A DNA stretch of 64,000 nt from Natronomonas salinimetallica (GTDB lineage Archaea; Halobacteriota; Halobacteria; Halobacteriales; Haloarculaceae), in NCBI RefSeq assembly GCF_013839515.1, contig NZ_JACDNQ010000012.1, positions 15,310 through 79,309 on the forward strand, read 5' to 3'. Position 1 is the stretch's first letter, and each line of letters begins with the position of its first letter. The position numbers were made by a program, and so were the translations under genes. The notes beneath the pieces were generated by a model. That model was not told where the DNA came from. It saw only the letters and a list, made by a program, of their open reading frames with translations, and ran no database searches. Positions 33,665-42,566 of the stretch are shown piece by piece.

Positions 33665-34875
33665 GCGGGCACCTCCAAGAGCGTACAGACGCTGTTGTTT
33701 CCGAACCCGGCTACGTTGACCGCGAGCCCCCGCTCCGGACCGGGTACCGCCCGTTCGTCGGGGACGTCACCCCGGAGCTGCCAGACGAGTTCGACGATCT
33801 GTGAGAGGCCGGTCGCACCGAGTGGGTGTCCGCGGGCTTTCAGCCCACCGCCGGGGTTGATCGGCATCCCGCCGTCGATCGCCGTTTCACCGTCTCTCGT
33901 CCGCTTCCACGCCTCACCGTCCGGTGCGAGCCCGAGCTCCTCCATCTCCAGCCACTCGAGGACGGTAAACGCGTCGTGGAGACACGCAACGTCGAGCGCC
34001 CCCGGGCCGACCCCGGCCGTCTCGTATGCGCGGGTACCGGCGACGCGAACGCTCTCGATCGCCAGCGGATCCGCTCGGTCCGCGACCGCGTGCGTCCCGG
34101 TTGCGCTCTCGCAGGCGGCGACCTCGACCACGTCGTCGATATCGCTCGCAGAGGCGTCCTTGGAGGTGATCACGACGGCCGCCGCCCCGTCGCCCGTGGG
34201 ACAACAGTCGTACAACCGCAGCGGCGTCGCAACGGGCGGGGACTCGACGACGTCGCTGACGGTGATTCGCTTGTTGAACTGGGCGTACTCGTTCGAGAGG
34301 GCGTTCGAGTGGTTCTTGACCGCGACGCGGGCCAGGTCCGCTCTGGTTGCGCCATACACCCCGAGATATCGATCGGCCGCGAGGCCGGCAAACGACGGGA
34401 GCGTGATCCCCTGTGCGTACTCCCCCTCGTGGGTAATTCGGCTGATGATCTCCGTTGACGTCGAGGTATCGACCGTCGACATCTGTTCGCCGCCGACGGC
34501 CAACGCGGCGTCGTGTGGCCCGTCTCGGACGGCCATAACCGCGTCTTGAAACGCGCTGGCACCGCTGGCACTGGTGTTTTCGATCCGGTGGGCGCGTGCG
34601 CCGACCATCCCCAACTCGCCGACGAGGGCGTTCGCGAGCCCCGACCGTTCGTTGAACGCCTCCGCGGCCATGTTTCCGACGTGGACCGAGTCGACGGTTT
34701 CCGGACTGACATCGGCGTCGCGCAGCGCCCGCCCGGCCGCGATCCGCAGGAGTTCCCCCAAGGGCCGGCCGTCAGCGCCGGTGAACGCCGTCATGCCGAC
34801 GCCCCGGATCACCGGTCGCCGGCCGCCGGCCCGTGACCCGCCCGGTTCGTCCCTCGCGTGATCGTGTTCGCTCAT
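33661..34875 (-). CDS. Archaeal SCP2-type thiolase, catalytic Cys replaced by Ser
   Basis: 404 residues from the ATG at 34875. Thiolase fold with INPGGGLKARGHPLGATG near residue 345, holding the catalytic His, and CLHDAFTVLE. The nucleophile position, normally Cys in N-x-C-x-S-G, reads N100-T-S-A-S-G, so Ser102 replaces Cys. It may therefore act as a non-condensing acyl-binding homologue, an acyltransferase or a structural partner. Acetoacetyl-CoA metabolism is the family role. Coupled to the DUF35 gene. Confidence 0.85.
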   Translation of the reverse strand: MSEHDHARDEPGGSRAGGRRPVIRGVGMTAFTGADGRPLGELLRIAAGRALRDADVSPETVDSVHVGNMAAEAFNERSGLANALVGELGMVGARAHRIENTSASGASAFQDAVMAVRDGPHDAALAVGGEQMSTVDTSTSTEIISRITHEGEYAQGITLPSFAGLAADRYLGVYGATRADLARVAVKNHSNALSNEYAQFNKRITVSDVVESPPVATPLRLYDCCPTGDGAAAVVITSKDASASDIDDVVEVAACESATGTHAVADRADPLAIESVRVAGTRAYETAGVGPGALDVACLHDAFTVLEWLEMEELGLAPDGEAWKRTRDGETAIDGGMPINPGGGLKARGHPLGATGLSQIVELVWQLRGDVPDERAVPGPERGLAVNVAGFGNNSVCTLLEVPA

Positions 34876-35220
34876 GCTACCCGGGACTATCGAACGCTCC
34901 CGCTTATAGGTACTGTTCGTACCGTGTGGCCGCGATCCCGCCACTTCAGCGCACTTCCGGGGGACCCTCCCGCGGAGCGCGGTCGAAAGCGAATTACATA
35001 ACGAAATTAATGCTATTATTTGAACGCGTCCATCCGGGACGACGGTCCTATCGACTGGCGCTTTTTATCATTCATATACACATAACTAGAGACTACTATT
35101 TCATCCCGGAAAAAAAAACATTCAAACGTATCGACACGTCGAGACGGACAGTGGTCTCGAACGAGGCCTCCGGCCGGCTGTAGCAAGTCCCCCCGGCGTA
35201 CGACGACTTCTCCGTCGAAG
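34876..35220. other. Intergenic region between thiolase and 22-bp repeats
   Basis: 345 bp without a gene. AT-rich between 34995 and 35130. Half-site GTTCG near 34915 is too weak to call. Confidence 0.4.
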
Positions 35221-35318
35221 GCCGTCCATCGCCTCTGTCGGGGCCGTCCATCGCCTCTGTCGGGGCCGTCCGTCGCCTCTGTCGGGGCCGTCCATCGCCT
35301 CTGTCGGGGCCGTCCGTC
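35221..35318. repeat. 22-bp tandem repeat (GCCGTCCATCGCCTCTGTCG...)
   Basis: Four full units starting at 35221, 35243, 35265 and 35287 plus a partial one, ending 70 bp before the next start. Units are contiguous with no spacers, so it is not CRISPR. Confidence 0.93.
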
Positions 35319-35388
35319 TTCGATCCGGTATCAGGGCCTACGCCGGAGAGGTGAGAACACTTTTTTGCACGATCCGCATACCGCCACC

Positions 35389-36690
35389 ATGGATCGCAGG
35401 ACACGCGGTATCGGGCTCTTCGCGGCGGGGATCATCCTATTCGTGGGGACACTGGTGGTGGGCGCGGCGACCGCCCCGGCGATTGGCGGCGTCGATCCGT
35501 CGTCGGCCGAGCAGACGCTCGTCGGATCCCAGGGCGGCGACAGCGGCTACCACGCCGATGGCAACGTGTTTTTGATCGAGGGGAGCGACCGGGTCTGGAA
35601 CGAAGCGAGCGCCGATAGCTACTTCGACGTGAGCGCACGCGACGACGGGACCGTTCTCGCGGCGTTCATGGACACCGGCTACGAGGACGGCTGTGGTCCC
35701 TATTCCGCGCCGTGTACCAAAACCGGCTTTCGGGTCATCGATCCGACCGCTGACGGCGGGTCTGCCGTCATCGATGAGTACGCGTTTCCGGTTCGATCGA
35801 AGACGAACAGCGAGGTCCACGACGTCGAGGAGCTCTCCCCCGGCGAGTTCCTGATCGCCGATATGGACCGAGAACGGCTCGTCGTCGTCGAGGATGGGGA
35901 GGAAACCTGGACGTGGAACGCCAGTTCGTTCTATGATCCCCCCGAGGATCCGACACGGCGGGACTGGCTGCACATCAACGACGTCGACGTCGTCGACGAC
36001 GACCGGTATCTAGTCTCGGTTCGCAACGCGAACCAACTGCTCGTCGTCGAACGGGGTCGCGGCGTCACCGAGGTCATCAACGAGGACGACGACGGGGGCG
36101 ACGGGAGCTGTCTCGTGATCGATAGACAGCTGATCGACTCGGACGGGGACGGCGACGTCAGCTGTGGTGACCCCGCGATACTGGACCACCAGCACAACCC
36201 GCAGTGGCTCGACGAGGGGGCGGTCCTCGTCGCCGATAGCGGAAACGACCGCATCGTCGAACTCCACCGCAACGAGACGACCGGCGAGTGGGAACCGGCC
36301 TGGGTGCTCGAGAGCGCCGAACGGCTCGACCTCCAGTGGCCCCGGGATGCCGACCGTCTGGCGAACGGGAACACCCTCGTCACGGATACCCGCAACTCCC
36401 GTCTCCTCGAGGTCGCGCCGAACCGGACCGTCGTCTGGAGCCACCGGACGCCGGGCATCCCTTACGAGGCCGAACGGCTGCCGGACGGCGAACGGGTCGG
36501 GGGCCAGCGGTATGCGGCCGACGGTACCATCGACCGCGGCGGGGACGTCCCTCTCCTCTCGGTCGGCACAGTCCTGGTCCACTCGGTCTACCCCGCCGTC
36601 CCCTATTGGTTCGGCGAGACACACCTGGGTGGCGTCCTCGTCTCCCTCCTGCTCGCCGCTGCCGGCGTCGTCGAGCGGTACCGGGCTTGA
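35389..36690 (+). CDS. Arylsulfotransferase-like beta-propeller membrane protein
   Basis: 433 residues from the ATG at 35389. One N-terminal helix (about 6-27), a beta-propeller with repeated blades (for example HDVEELSPGEFLIADMDRERLVVVE and HNPQWLDEGAVLVADSGNDRIVEL) and a C-terminal helix (LGGVLVSLLLAAAGVVERYRA). The LVTDTRNSRLLEV and similar blades match the ASST/PQQ-like family found widely in haloarchaea. The pair of Cys (CGPYSAPC) may form a disulfide outside the cell. No catalytic His was assigned, so sulfotransfer is only a family guess. Confidence 0.78.
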   Translation: MDRRTRGIGLFAAGIILFVGTLVVGAATAPAIGGVDPSSAEQTLVGSQGGDSGYHADGNVFLIEGSDRVWNEASADSYFDVSARDDGTVLAAFMDTGYEDGCGPYSAPCTKTGFRVIDPTADGGSAVIDEYAFPVRSKTNSEVHDVEELSPGEFLIADMDRERLVVVEDGEETWTWNASSFYDPPEDPTRRDWLHINDVDVVDDDRYLVSVRNANQLLVVERGRGVTEVINEDDDGGDGSCLVIDRQLIDSDGDGDVSCGDPAILDHQHNPQWLDEGAVLVADSGNDRIVELHRNETTGEWEPAWVLESAERLDLQWPRDADRLANGNTLVTDTRNSRLLEVAPNRTVVWSHRTPGIPYEAERLPDGERVGGQRYAADGTIDRGGDVPLLSVGTVLVHSVYPAVPYWFGETHLGGVLVSLLLAAAGVVERYRA

Positions 36691-36976
36691 TCGAGGACCG
36701 ATCCGGGACGGACGTTCGCGCGGGCGCTCATTTCATCTCAGTTCCGTGCCGTTTTCGAATACCACCCCCATCGCATATATGTCTGTTCTCGTATATGACT
36801 GGAATGCGTTGACGGACCGACGGCTTCCGAAAGCGGTTTGACGTCGGTGCGCGGACGCACCGTGAGCCGACAACAACGGGACGCCCGAATCGCTCCCGAC
36901 CCGATACAGTACCCACGAACGTGGATACCGTATACAACCCATAATCGTTTTCACCCACGAACACGCCCCGTTAGAT

Positions 36977-37228
36977 ATGACCGCCTACACCGCGACCGTC
37001 ACCGTCCGGCTGAAGGGGGGCGTCCTCGATCCCGAAGCCGAGACTACCCAACAGGCGCTCGAACGACTCGGCTTCGACCTCGATGACCTCCGGTCGGCCG
37101 ACCGATTCGAGGTCGATATGGACGCCGAGGACGCCGAAGACGCCGAATCACGGGCCACGGAGATGGCCGAGCGGCTGTTGGCGAACCCAACCATCCACGA
37201 CTACGACGTCGAGGTCGCCGAGGCATAG
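36977..37228 (+). CDS. purS: Phosphoribosylformylglycinamidine synthase subunit PurS
   Basis: 83 residues. TATVTVRLKGGVLDPEAETTQQALERLGF is the PurS N-terminal signature; the small protein bridges PurL and PurQ in the FGAM synthase complex of purine synthesis. It is separated from purQ only by a 112-bp duplicated stretch. An acidic repeat (DAEDAEDAES) sits in the middle. Confidence 0.96.
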   Translation: MTAYTATVTVRLKGGVLDPEAETTQQALERLGFDLDDLRSADRFEVDMDAEDAEDAESRATEMAERLLANPTIHDYDVEVAEA

Positions 37229-37340
37229 ATGACCGTCGCTTTCAATATGACCGCGACGCTCGGCGCGTCCACGGAGGGACTGCTGTGACCGTCGCTTTCA
37301 ATATGACCGCGACGCTCGGCGCGTCCACGGAGGGACTGCT
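37229..37340 (+). repeat. Two 56-bp tandem copies forming micro-ORFs before purQ
   Basis: The unit (37229-37284, 37285-37340) starts ATG/GTG ACCGTCGC, as purQ does at 37341. Each copy encodes a 19-residue peptide (MTVAFNMTATLGASTEGLL) whose TGA overlaps the GTG of the next start (GTGA), so three starts are chained: 37229, 37285 and purQ at 37341. Confidence 0.9.
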
Positions 37341-38015
37341 GTGACCGTCGCGGTCATCCGCTTCGGCGGCTCGAACTGCGACCGCGACGCCCGCCGCGCG
37401 CTCGATCACCTGGGCATCGACGCCGAGATCGTCTGGCACGCCGACGGCCTCCCCGAGGACACCGACGGGATCGTCATTCCCGGCGGATTCTCCTACGGCG
37501 ACTATCTCCGGGCGGGCGCGATGGCCGCGCGCACGCCGATCCTCGACTCGGTCCGGGCGGCCGCCGAATCGGGAACCCCCGTCCTCGGTGTCTGCAACGG
37601 CGCACAGATCGGATCCGAGAGCGACCTCACCCCCGGCGCGTTCACCACGAACCGCAGCGCCCGGTTCCAGTGTGAGCCCGTTTATCTGCGGGTCGAAAAC
37701 GCCGACACGCCCTGGACTGACGCCTACGAAGCGGGTGCGGTGATCGAGATCCCGATCGCCCACGGCGAGGGTCGTTTCGAGATCGACAACGACCGACTGG
37801 CCGCGCTGGAGGACGACGATCGCGTGCTCTTTCGGTACTGCGACGCCGACGGCGAGGTCACCGACGCGGCCAACCCAAACGGTTCGAAGCACAACGTCGC
37901 CGGCATCCTCGGCGGGGACGACCACGTCGCGGTGTTGATGCCCCACCCCGAACGCGCCAGCCTCCCCGACATCGGGCCGACCGACGGACAGGGGATCCTC
38001 CGGGCGTTCGAGTGA
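37341..38015 (+). CDS. purQ: Phosphoribosylformylglycinamidine synthase subunit PurQ
   Basis: 224 residues from the GTG at 37341. Class I glutamine amidotransferase: Cys nucleophile in G-V-C-N-G-A-Q, His in M-P-H-P-E-R, with FGGSNCDRD at the N-terminus. Produces ammonia for FGAM synthase together with PurS and PurL (PurL not in the window). Translation probably depends on the chained micro-ORFs upstream. Confidence 0.96.
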   Translation: MTVAVIRFGGSNCDRDARRALDHLGIDAEIVWHADGLPEDTDGIVIPGGFSYGDYLRAGAMAARTPILDSVRAAAESGTPVLGVCNGAQIGSESDLTPGAFTTNRSARFQCEPVYLRVENADTPWTDAYEAGAVIEIPIAHGEGRFEIDNDRLAALEDDDRVLFRYCDADGEVTDAANPNGSKHNVAGILGGDDHVAVLMPHPERASLPDIGPTDGQGILRAFE

Positions 38016-38176
38016 TCGAAAGTGCGAGGGGATGACCCCGCCGTTCGAGCGGTTGCCGAACCGGATTTCCCTCGAAGCGGTTCTGACGGGATTTCTTTCC
38101 GAAGCGTAGCGAGTGCCGACCTCCTTCCGACAACGGATACGTCGGGGGCGTGAGAAAACGCCGTCGAAGCGAGAGC

Positions 38177-38258
38177 TATAGTACACATCGCATATGTACA
38201 CATCGATCGCACTGCCGCCGTGCGATCGAGTGTGTACTGTCTTCCGATCTCTACTATA
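38177..38258 (-). mobile_element. 82-bp MITE-like repeat, copy C
   Basis: Left end TATAGTACACATCGCATA, right end reversed TATAGTAGAGATCGGAAG. Central stem GATCGCAC...GTGCGATC is perfect. Same orientation as copy B. Confidence 0.8.
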
Positions 38259-38298
38259 GCGTTGGTTCGACAACTACCGTTCCGGGTGGAGGGGGGCG

Positions 38299-39375
38299 TC
38301 AACGAGTGAGCGGCTGGTTGTACGCCGTCTCCTCGCGCATGACGTACTCCCAGGTCTCCGTACACGGACAGGAGACCTCCTCGAACACCGAGGGATCCTG
38401 ACGGAGGTCGAAGTCCTTGATCGCCCGCTGGACGAGGGAATCACACTCACCGCAGTTGTGCGGACCGCGATCCGATCCGTGGCCAACCGGGTCGGAGACG
38501 ACGATGACGTCCGTGTCGGCGGTCGCGGAGAGCACATCGACGACCGACCACAGCCACGGCGGCCGGTAGCCGCCGTCGTGGTACAGTTCCTCGACCATCG
38601 TATGCCGCTGGACGTTACAGGGGTTCATCGAGACGGTGTGACAGCCATCGACGCCGGCACACCGACGGACCGACCGCTTCATGTCCGCGACCGCATCGGG
38701 CTCGGCGAGAAACGGCGGCTTCATCAAAAGATACGCCTTCACGCCCGCGCCGGCGGCGCGGGCCTCCCCACAGGCCGCCTCGAAGTCCGCGAAGTCGAAG
38801 TACTTGTTGACGGCGTCGTGGCGAACCCGATCGGTCGCGGTTTCGAGGCCGACGGCGACGTCGACCGCGAGGTCGCGGTCGGTGAAATCAGCCAGCTTTC
38901 CGCGTTCGACGAAGTCCGGCAGTGATTCGACGACCATCCGCTCGCGGTCGGCGAACGTCTCGGCGATCGCCTCGCGGGTTTCGCCGGGGACTTCGCGCTC
39001 GTCGAGGAACGACCCGGAGGTGTAGATCTTGACGAGATCCGCCCGCTCCTCGGCGTTGTCGGCTTCGTGGTCGAGACAGTACTCGACTTGCGTCATCAGG
39101 TTCCCGTGGGCGACGGTGCCGCCCTCGACGCTCTCGGCGACGTAGCCACACATCGTACATCCACCCGCTCGCGCCCACCGACAGCCGCCGGTATTTAGAA
39201 TGATGGTGAGCGAGTTCCGCACCCCATCCGGGGTGTTGTCCTCGTCCAGCCACACCCGGGTCGGCTCGGTCGGATCGTAGCTTTCGTCGTTGCGCGCCCG
39301 GATCTCGCGCATCACCTCGTTGTGGGCGTCCATCCCCCGCCCCTTCTCGTAGCCGTCCGGCGTCGATTGACTCAT
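38299..39375 (-). CDS. Archaeosine biosynthesis radical SAM protein RaSEA
   Basis: 358 residues from the ATG at 39375; a GTG two codons earlier is possible. The radical SAM motif is the long-spaced C-x7-C-x2-C (GCRWARAGGCTMCGY), characteristic of RaSEA. RaSEA works with ArcS to convert the lysine adduct on tRNA G15 to archaeosine. TgtA, which inserts preQ0, is at 46.2 kb. C-terminal Cys pairs (HNCGECDSL and SCPC) may bind another cluster. Convergent with purQ across MITE copy C. Confidence 0.92.
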   Translation of the reverse strand: MSQSTPDGYEKGRGMDAHNEVMREIRARNDESYDPTEPTRVWLDEDNTPDGVRNSLTIILNTGGCRWARAGGCTMCGYVAESVEGGTVAHGNLMTQVEYCLDHEADNAEERADLVKIYTSGSFLDEREVPGETREAIAETFADRERMVVESLPDFVERGKLADFTDRDLAVDVAVGLETATDRVRHDAVNKYFDFADFEAACGEARAAGAGVKAYLLMKPPFLAEPDAVADMKRSVRRCAGVDGCHTVSMNPCNVQRHTMVEELYHDGGYRPPWLWSVVDVLSATADTDVIVVSDPVGHGSDRGPHNCGECDSLVQRAIKDFDLRQDPSVFEEVSCPCTETWEYVMREETAYNQPLTR

Positions 39376-39438
39376 TGACACACGTAGCCCGCACAGGCGT
39401 AAATCCGTATCGGAACCGAAGACGCGGGCACGTCGAAC

Positions 39439-39855
39439 TCACTCAGGGGGGCGAAAAAAGGGCCGAGGCCCGCGATCAACGCCGAACCGTGGGGCGATGA
39501 GCCACCAACACACTGTGCCGCCGGCCGCGGCGATGGCGTTCAACAGCGCGTCCGTGGCCGCCATCGTCCGGTACGAAACCAGCCCCTGCAACACCTCGAT
39601 TCCCGCGCCGTATACGGTCGCGATGGCCGCGGCGGCGAGCAGCGTCCGCCGGTCCGCCGAGAGGGCGGCGTAGCCGATGGCCCCGGCGAGGCCCGCATAG
39701 GCAACGGCGTGAAAATAAACGGAGACGTCGATCCCGAGGAGTCTCCTCGGGACGCCATCGCCCGGTTCGAGGAGGGAGCCAGAGAGGATCGCGACCGCAC
39801 AACAGACCGCCACCGCACGGCGGAGCGGCGTCGGGACGTCCGGGAGACGTTGCAC
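39439..39855 (-). CDS. VanZ-like small membrane protein
   Basis: 138 residues from the GTG at 39855; longer upstream starts would overlap the DUF4242 gene. Four hydrophobic segments with HAVAYAGLAGAIGYA and E-V-L-Q-G-L-V-S-Y-R-T-M-A-A-T-D-A-L-L-N, the VanZ-type signature (acidic-Q-x-x-x-x-R...D-x-x-x-N). Function in haloarchaea unknown. It lies 31 bp downstream of DUF4242. Confidence 0.8.
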   Translation of the reverse strand: MQRLPDVPTPLRRAVAVCCAVAILSGSLLEPGDGVPRRLLGIDVSVYFHAVAYAGLAGAIGYAALSADRRTLLAAAAIATVYGAGIEVLQGLVSYRTMAATDALLNAIAAAGGTVCWWLIAPRFGVDRGPRPFFRPPE

Positions 39856-39886
39856 GGTTGTGACTACGTCCCCGGCGTCTTCGGCC

Positions 39887-40180
39887 CTACTCGCCGGAGA
39901 GTGGGTCGCCGCGTCGGGTGACCTTCGTCGCCGGGAGTCCGGCACGGTCGGCGTGCTCGTGGACGGCCCCCTCGCTTTCGGCTCGATAGTGACAGAAGGT
40001 GCCGACGATCCCGTCTCGGTCGTCGGTGAGGACCTCCGAATCTACCCACTCGATGTCGGTGCCCTCCTCGCGGAGTTCCTCGAGCGTCTCGCCGGACGCT
40101 TTCGCCGCGGCGTCGAGTTCGTCGCTCGTGATCGGTTCCGGCAGCTCCCGTAGGATCAGAAAATCCTCCATCTGTGTCAT
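39887..40180 (-). CDS. DUF4242 protein
   Basis: 97 residues. Begins MEDFLILRELPEPITSDELDAAA and continues with a His-containing strand (GTFCHYRAESEGAVHEHADRAGLPA), the DUF4242 pattern of small ferredoxin-like proteins that have been described as nickel-binding. Upstream it has AT-rich TATAAATAAG about 50 bp before the ATG. Possibly co-transcribed with VanZ. Confidence 0.85.
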   Translation of the reverse strand: MTQMEDFLILRELPEPITSDELDAAAKASGETLEELREEGTDIEWVDSEVLTDDRDGIVGTFCHYRAESEGAVHEHADRAGLPATKVTRRGDPLSGE

Positions 40181-40254
40181 GGTTCATCATGCTTCTCACC
40201 CCACGGGGTTGTAAATTTTTTGTCGTGCTTATAAATAAGACGTAAATCCGACGG

Positions 40255-40863
40255 CTATTGGACGCCGTCACCGCCGTCAGCGGTGATGACGCCGTTCTCG
40301 TGAGGATCCTCCTTGGCGTTCTGGAGGTACTCACGACCCTCCTCGGACTGCCAGAGGAGTTCATCGAAGATAGACGCCTGGCTGTGGAATTTGTGGACCG
40401 TCGGGAGCTTCGTGTTGTCGAACTGTGCGATGAGCCCGCCGTGTTTCTTGAAGAAGTGGTGGATCCAGCGTTCGGCTTCCTGGTCGCTGATGAACTGCAT
40501 GAGGAGCTGCCAGTGGTAGTAGCCGTCAGCATTACAGAACATGATGACGTGGGCGTCCTCCATCAGCTCCCAGTAGCACTCCTCCCACTGTTGTTCGAAG
40601 TTGGGGTAATGAAACGCGACCCGAAAGAGGTGGGTGTTGAATATCTGCTCGTTCGGGAGGATGACCTCGCGGAACGCACCCTGGTCGGCCATCTCGTGCA
40701 GCAACTCGTTCACGCGGTTGTGTGACAGGTCGATGCCGTACTCTTCTTCGAGGATGTCCCGGATCTCGCGAACGGGCGCGGTCGGATTGTCGATGCGGAC
40801 TTTCAACAGAACGACGTCCCTGGGGGAGAGGTCCACGTCGAAATCGTCGTCTATACGGTTCAT
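40255..40863 (-). CDS. Winged-helix transcription regulator
   Basis: 202 residues. Residues 10-65 (LSPRDVVLLKVRIDNPTAPV to HNRVNELLHEMADQGAFREV) form a winged helix of Lrp type. The C-terminal 130 residues are aromatic and His-rich (FHYPNFEQQWEECYWELMED, WIHHFFKKHGGL) and may bind a metabolite or metal. Located immediately downstream of aldehyde dehydrogenase on the same strand (98 bp), it may control that gene or the aldehyde oxidoreductase. Confidence 0.78.
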   Translation of the reverse strand: MNRIDDDFDVDLSPRDVVLLKVRIDNPTAPVREIRDILEEEYGIDLSHNRVNELLHEMADQGAFREVILPNEQIFNTHLFRVAFHYPNFEQQWEECYWELMEDAHVIMFCNADGYYHWQLLMQFISDQEAERWIHHFFKKHGGLIAQFDNTKLPTVHKFHSQASIFDELLWQSEEGREYLQNAKEDPHENGVITADGGDGVQ

Positions 40864-40961
40864 CTCGCGTCTTATTTTATAATTATACGGTCTTTATATA
40901 AGTCTTCGCCACGCCGGCCGCCCGACTCCCCCTGAACCCGAACGCCCCGAGCGCTCCGTCG

Positions 40962-42566
40962 TTATTGGGACCAACTCTCCCCACTCGTCTCCAGATTGAA
41001 GTTAATCGTCTTGGTCTGCGTGTAGGCTTCGAGCGTCTCTCGGGCGGTTTCACGCCCGATTCCGGACTGTTTGTATCCACCGAAGGGCTGTCCGGCCGGG
41101 AACGCGTTGTGATGGTTCACCCAGATGTTACCGGCTTCGATGTCCCGTGCCGCGCGGTGTGCGGCGTTGAGGTCGTTGGTCACGACGCCGGCCGCGAGCC
41201 CGAAGTCGACGTCGTTGGCCTGTCGGACCATCTCCTCGTAGTCGGACCACTCGAAGAGCACCTCGACCGGGCCGAAAACCTCCTCTTGGACGACCCGCGT
41301 CTCGTGAGGGATGTCGCTGATGACGGTCGGTTCGACGAAGTATCCCTCTCCGTCGTCCGGTCGGCTGTCCCGTTTTCCGTCGTCCGGTCGGCTGTCGTTT
41401 CGCCGGCCTCCGTTCGGGCTGCGCTCGGTTCCCGTACCGCCGGTGAGAATCTCCGCACCGGCCTCCTCGGCCAACGTGATGTAGTGTTCGGTCCGGGCTC
41501 GCTGCGTATTGGTCACCTCGGGGCCGAGGTCCGTCGATTCGAGGAGGGGATCGCCTATAGTGAGTGATTCCGCCGATGCCACGAACGCGGAGACGAACCG
41601 GTCGTAGACGTCCTCGTGGACGAAGAGGCGGGTCCCGGCACAGCAACACTCCCCGCAATTATAAAACATCGCGTCCGTCGCGACCTCGACTGCGGTCTCG
41701 ATGTCCGCATCGGGAAACACCACGATCGGATTTTTGCCCCCGAGTTCCAGCGTGACGTCGGTGATCGTGTCGGCCGCGTCCTTCATCACGCCCTTGGCGG
41801 TCTCGACGGCACCGGTGAACGCAATCTTCCGGACGCGATCGTGTTGAACGAGGGCCTGCCCGGCCTCCGGCCCGTAGCCGGTGACCATATTTAGGCTCCC
41901 GTCGGGCAGTAGATCGCCGACGGTATGGATGAACTCCACGATCGAAAGCGGCGTCTCCTCTGCGGGCTTGAGGACGACCGCGTTGCCCGCCGCGAGTGCC
42001 GGGGCGAGCTTCCAGGCCGCCATGAGGAGGGGGAAGTTCCAGGGGATGATCCCGCCGACGACTCCGTAGGGCTCCCGGATCGTCTCGACGTGTTGATCGT
42101 CACCGGTCGGAACCGTCCGCCCCTCGAGCGTGCGGAGCACCCCCGAAAAGTACCGGAAGTGATCCACGACGAGTTCGACGTCCTCTCTGGCCTCGGTGAT
42201 CGGCTTGCCGTTGTCCAGCACGTCGAGACGCGCGAACCGCTCGAGGTTCGATTCGACCCTGTCCGCGATCCGTTGGAGGGTCCGCTGTCGCTCGCCCGGT
42301 CCGACGTCACCCCACGTCTCGAATCCACGCCACGCGGCGGTGACCGCCCGCTCGATATCCGCGGCGTTGGCCGCCGATGCCGACGCCAGACGCCCACCTG
42401 TCGTTGGATCGACGACCTCGATTCGCTTGCCCGAGTCGCTGTCGACCCACTGACCGTCGATGTACAGCCGGAGCTCCTCGTCGCGGATCAACTCGCGTGC
42501 GTGTCGGCGGTGTCGGTCCCGAACTTCCGCTGTCGTCTCGTCCGACGTTCGGGTGGGTGTGTCCAT
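40962..42566 (-). CDS. NAD(P)-dependent aldehyde dehydrogenase
   Basis: 534 residues from the ATG at 42566. Shows PWNFPLLMAAWKLAPALAAGN, the catalytic Glu in LELGGKNP, the Cys region YNCGECCCAGTRLFV and the C-terminal PFGGYKQSGIGRE. Oxidises an aldehyde to acid. Near residue 410 an insertion contains two copies of D-S-R-P-D-D-G-x caused by a 27-bp in-frame tandem duplication. Divergent from tungsten aldehyde oxidoreductase, so both may handle aldehydes. Confidence 0.94.
   Translation of the reverse strand: MDTPTRTSDETTAEVRDRHRRHARELIRDEELRLYIDGQWVDSDSGKRIEVVDPTTGGRLASASAANAADIERAVTAAWRGFETWGDVGPGERQRTLQRIADRVESNLERFARLDVLDNGKPITEAREDVELVVDHFRYFSGVLRTLEGRTVPTGDDQHVETIREPYGVVGGIIPWNFPLLMAAWKLAPALAAGNAVVLKPAEETPLSIVEFIHTVGDLLPDGSLNMVTGYGPEAGQALVQHDRVRKIAFTGAVETAKGVMKDAADTITDVTLELGGKNPIVVFPDADIETAVEVATDAMFYNCGECCCAGTRLFVHEDVYDRFVSAFVASAESLTIGDPLLESTDLGPEVTNTQRARTEHYITLAEEAGAEILTGGTGTERSPNGGRRNDSRPDDGKRDSRPDDGEGYFVEPTVISDIPHETRVVQEEVFGPVEVLFEWSDYEEMVRQANDVDFGLAAGVVTNDLNAAHRAARDIEAGNIWVNHHNAFPAGQPFGGYKQSGIGRETARETLEAYTQTKTINFNLETSGESWSQ
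41347..41396. repeat. 27-bp in-frame tandem duplication inside aldehyde dehydrogenase
   Basis: CCGTCGTCCGGTCGGCTGTC occurs twice, 27 bp apart. It adds nine residues in a surface loop and keeps the frame. Confidence 0.85.

Noticed and set aside
34911-34922. Half operator TACTGTTCGTAC before the thiolase
   Set aside because: Only one half-site matches the consensus, so it was not counted.
35221-35318. Possible CRISPR array
   Set aside because: Units are directly adjacent with no unique spacers and no cas genes; it is a simple tandem repeat.
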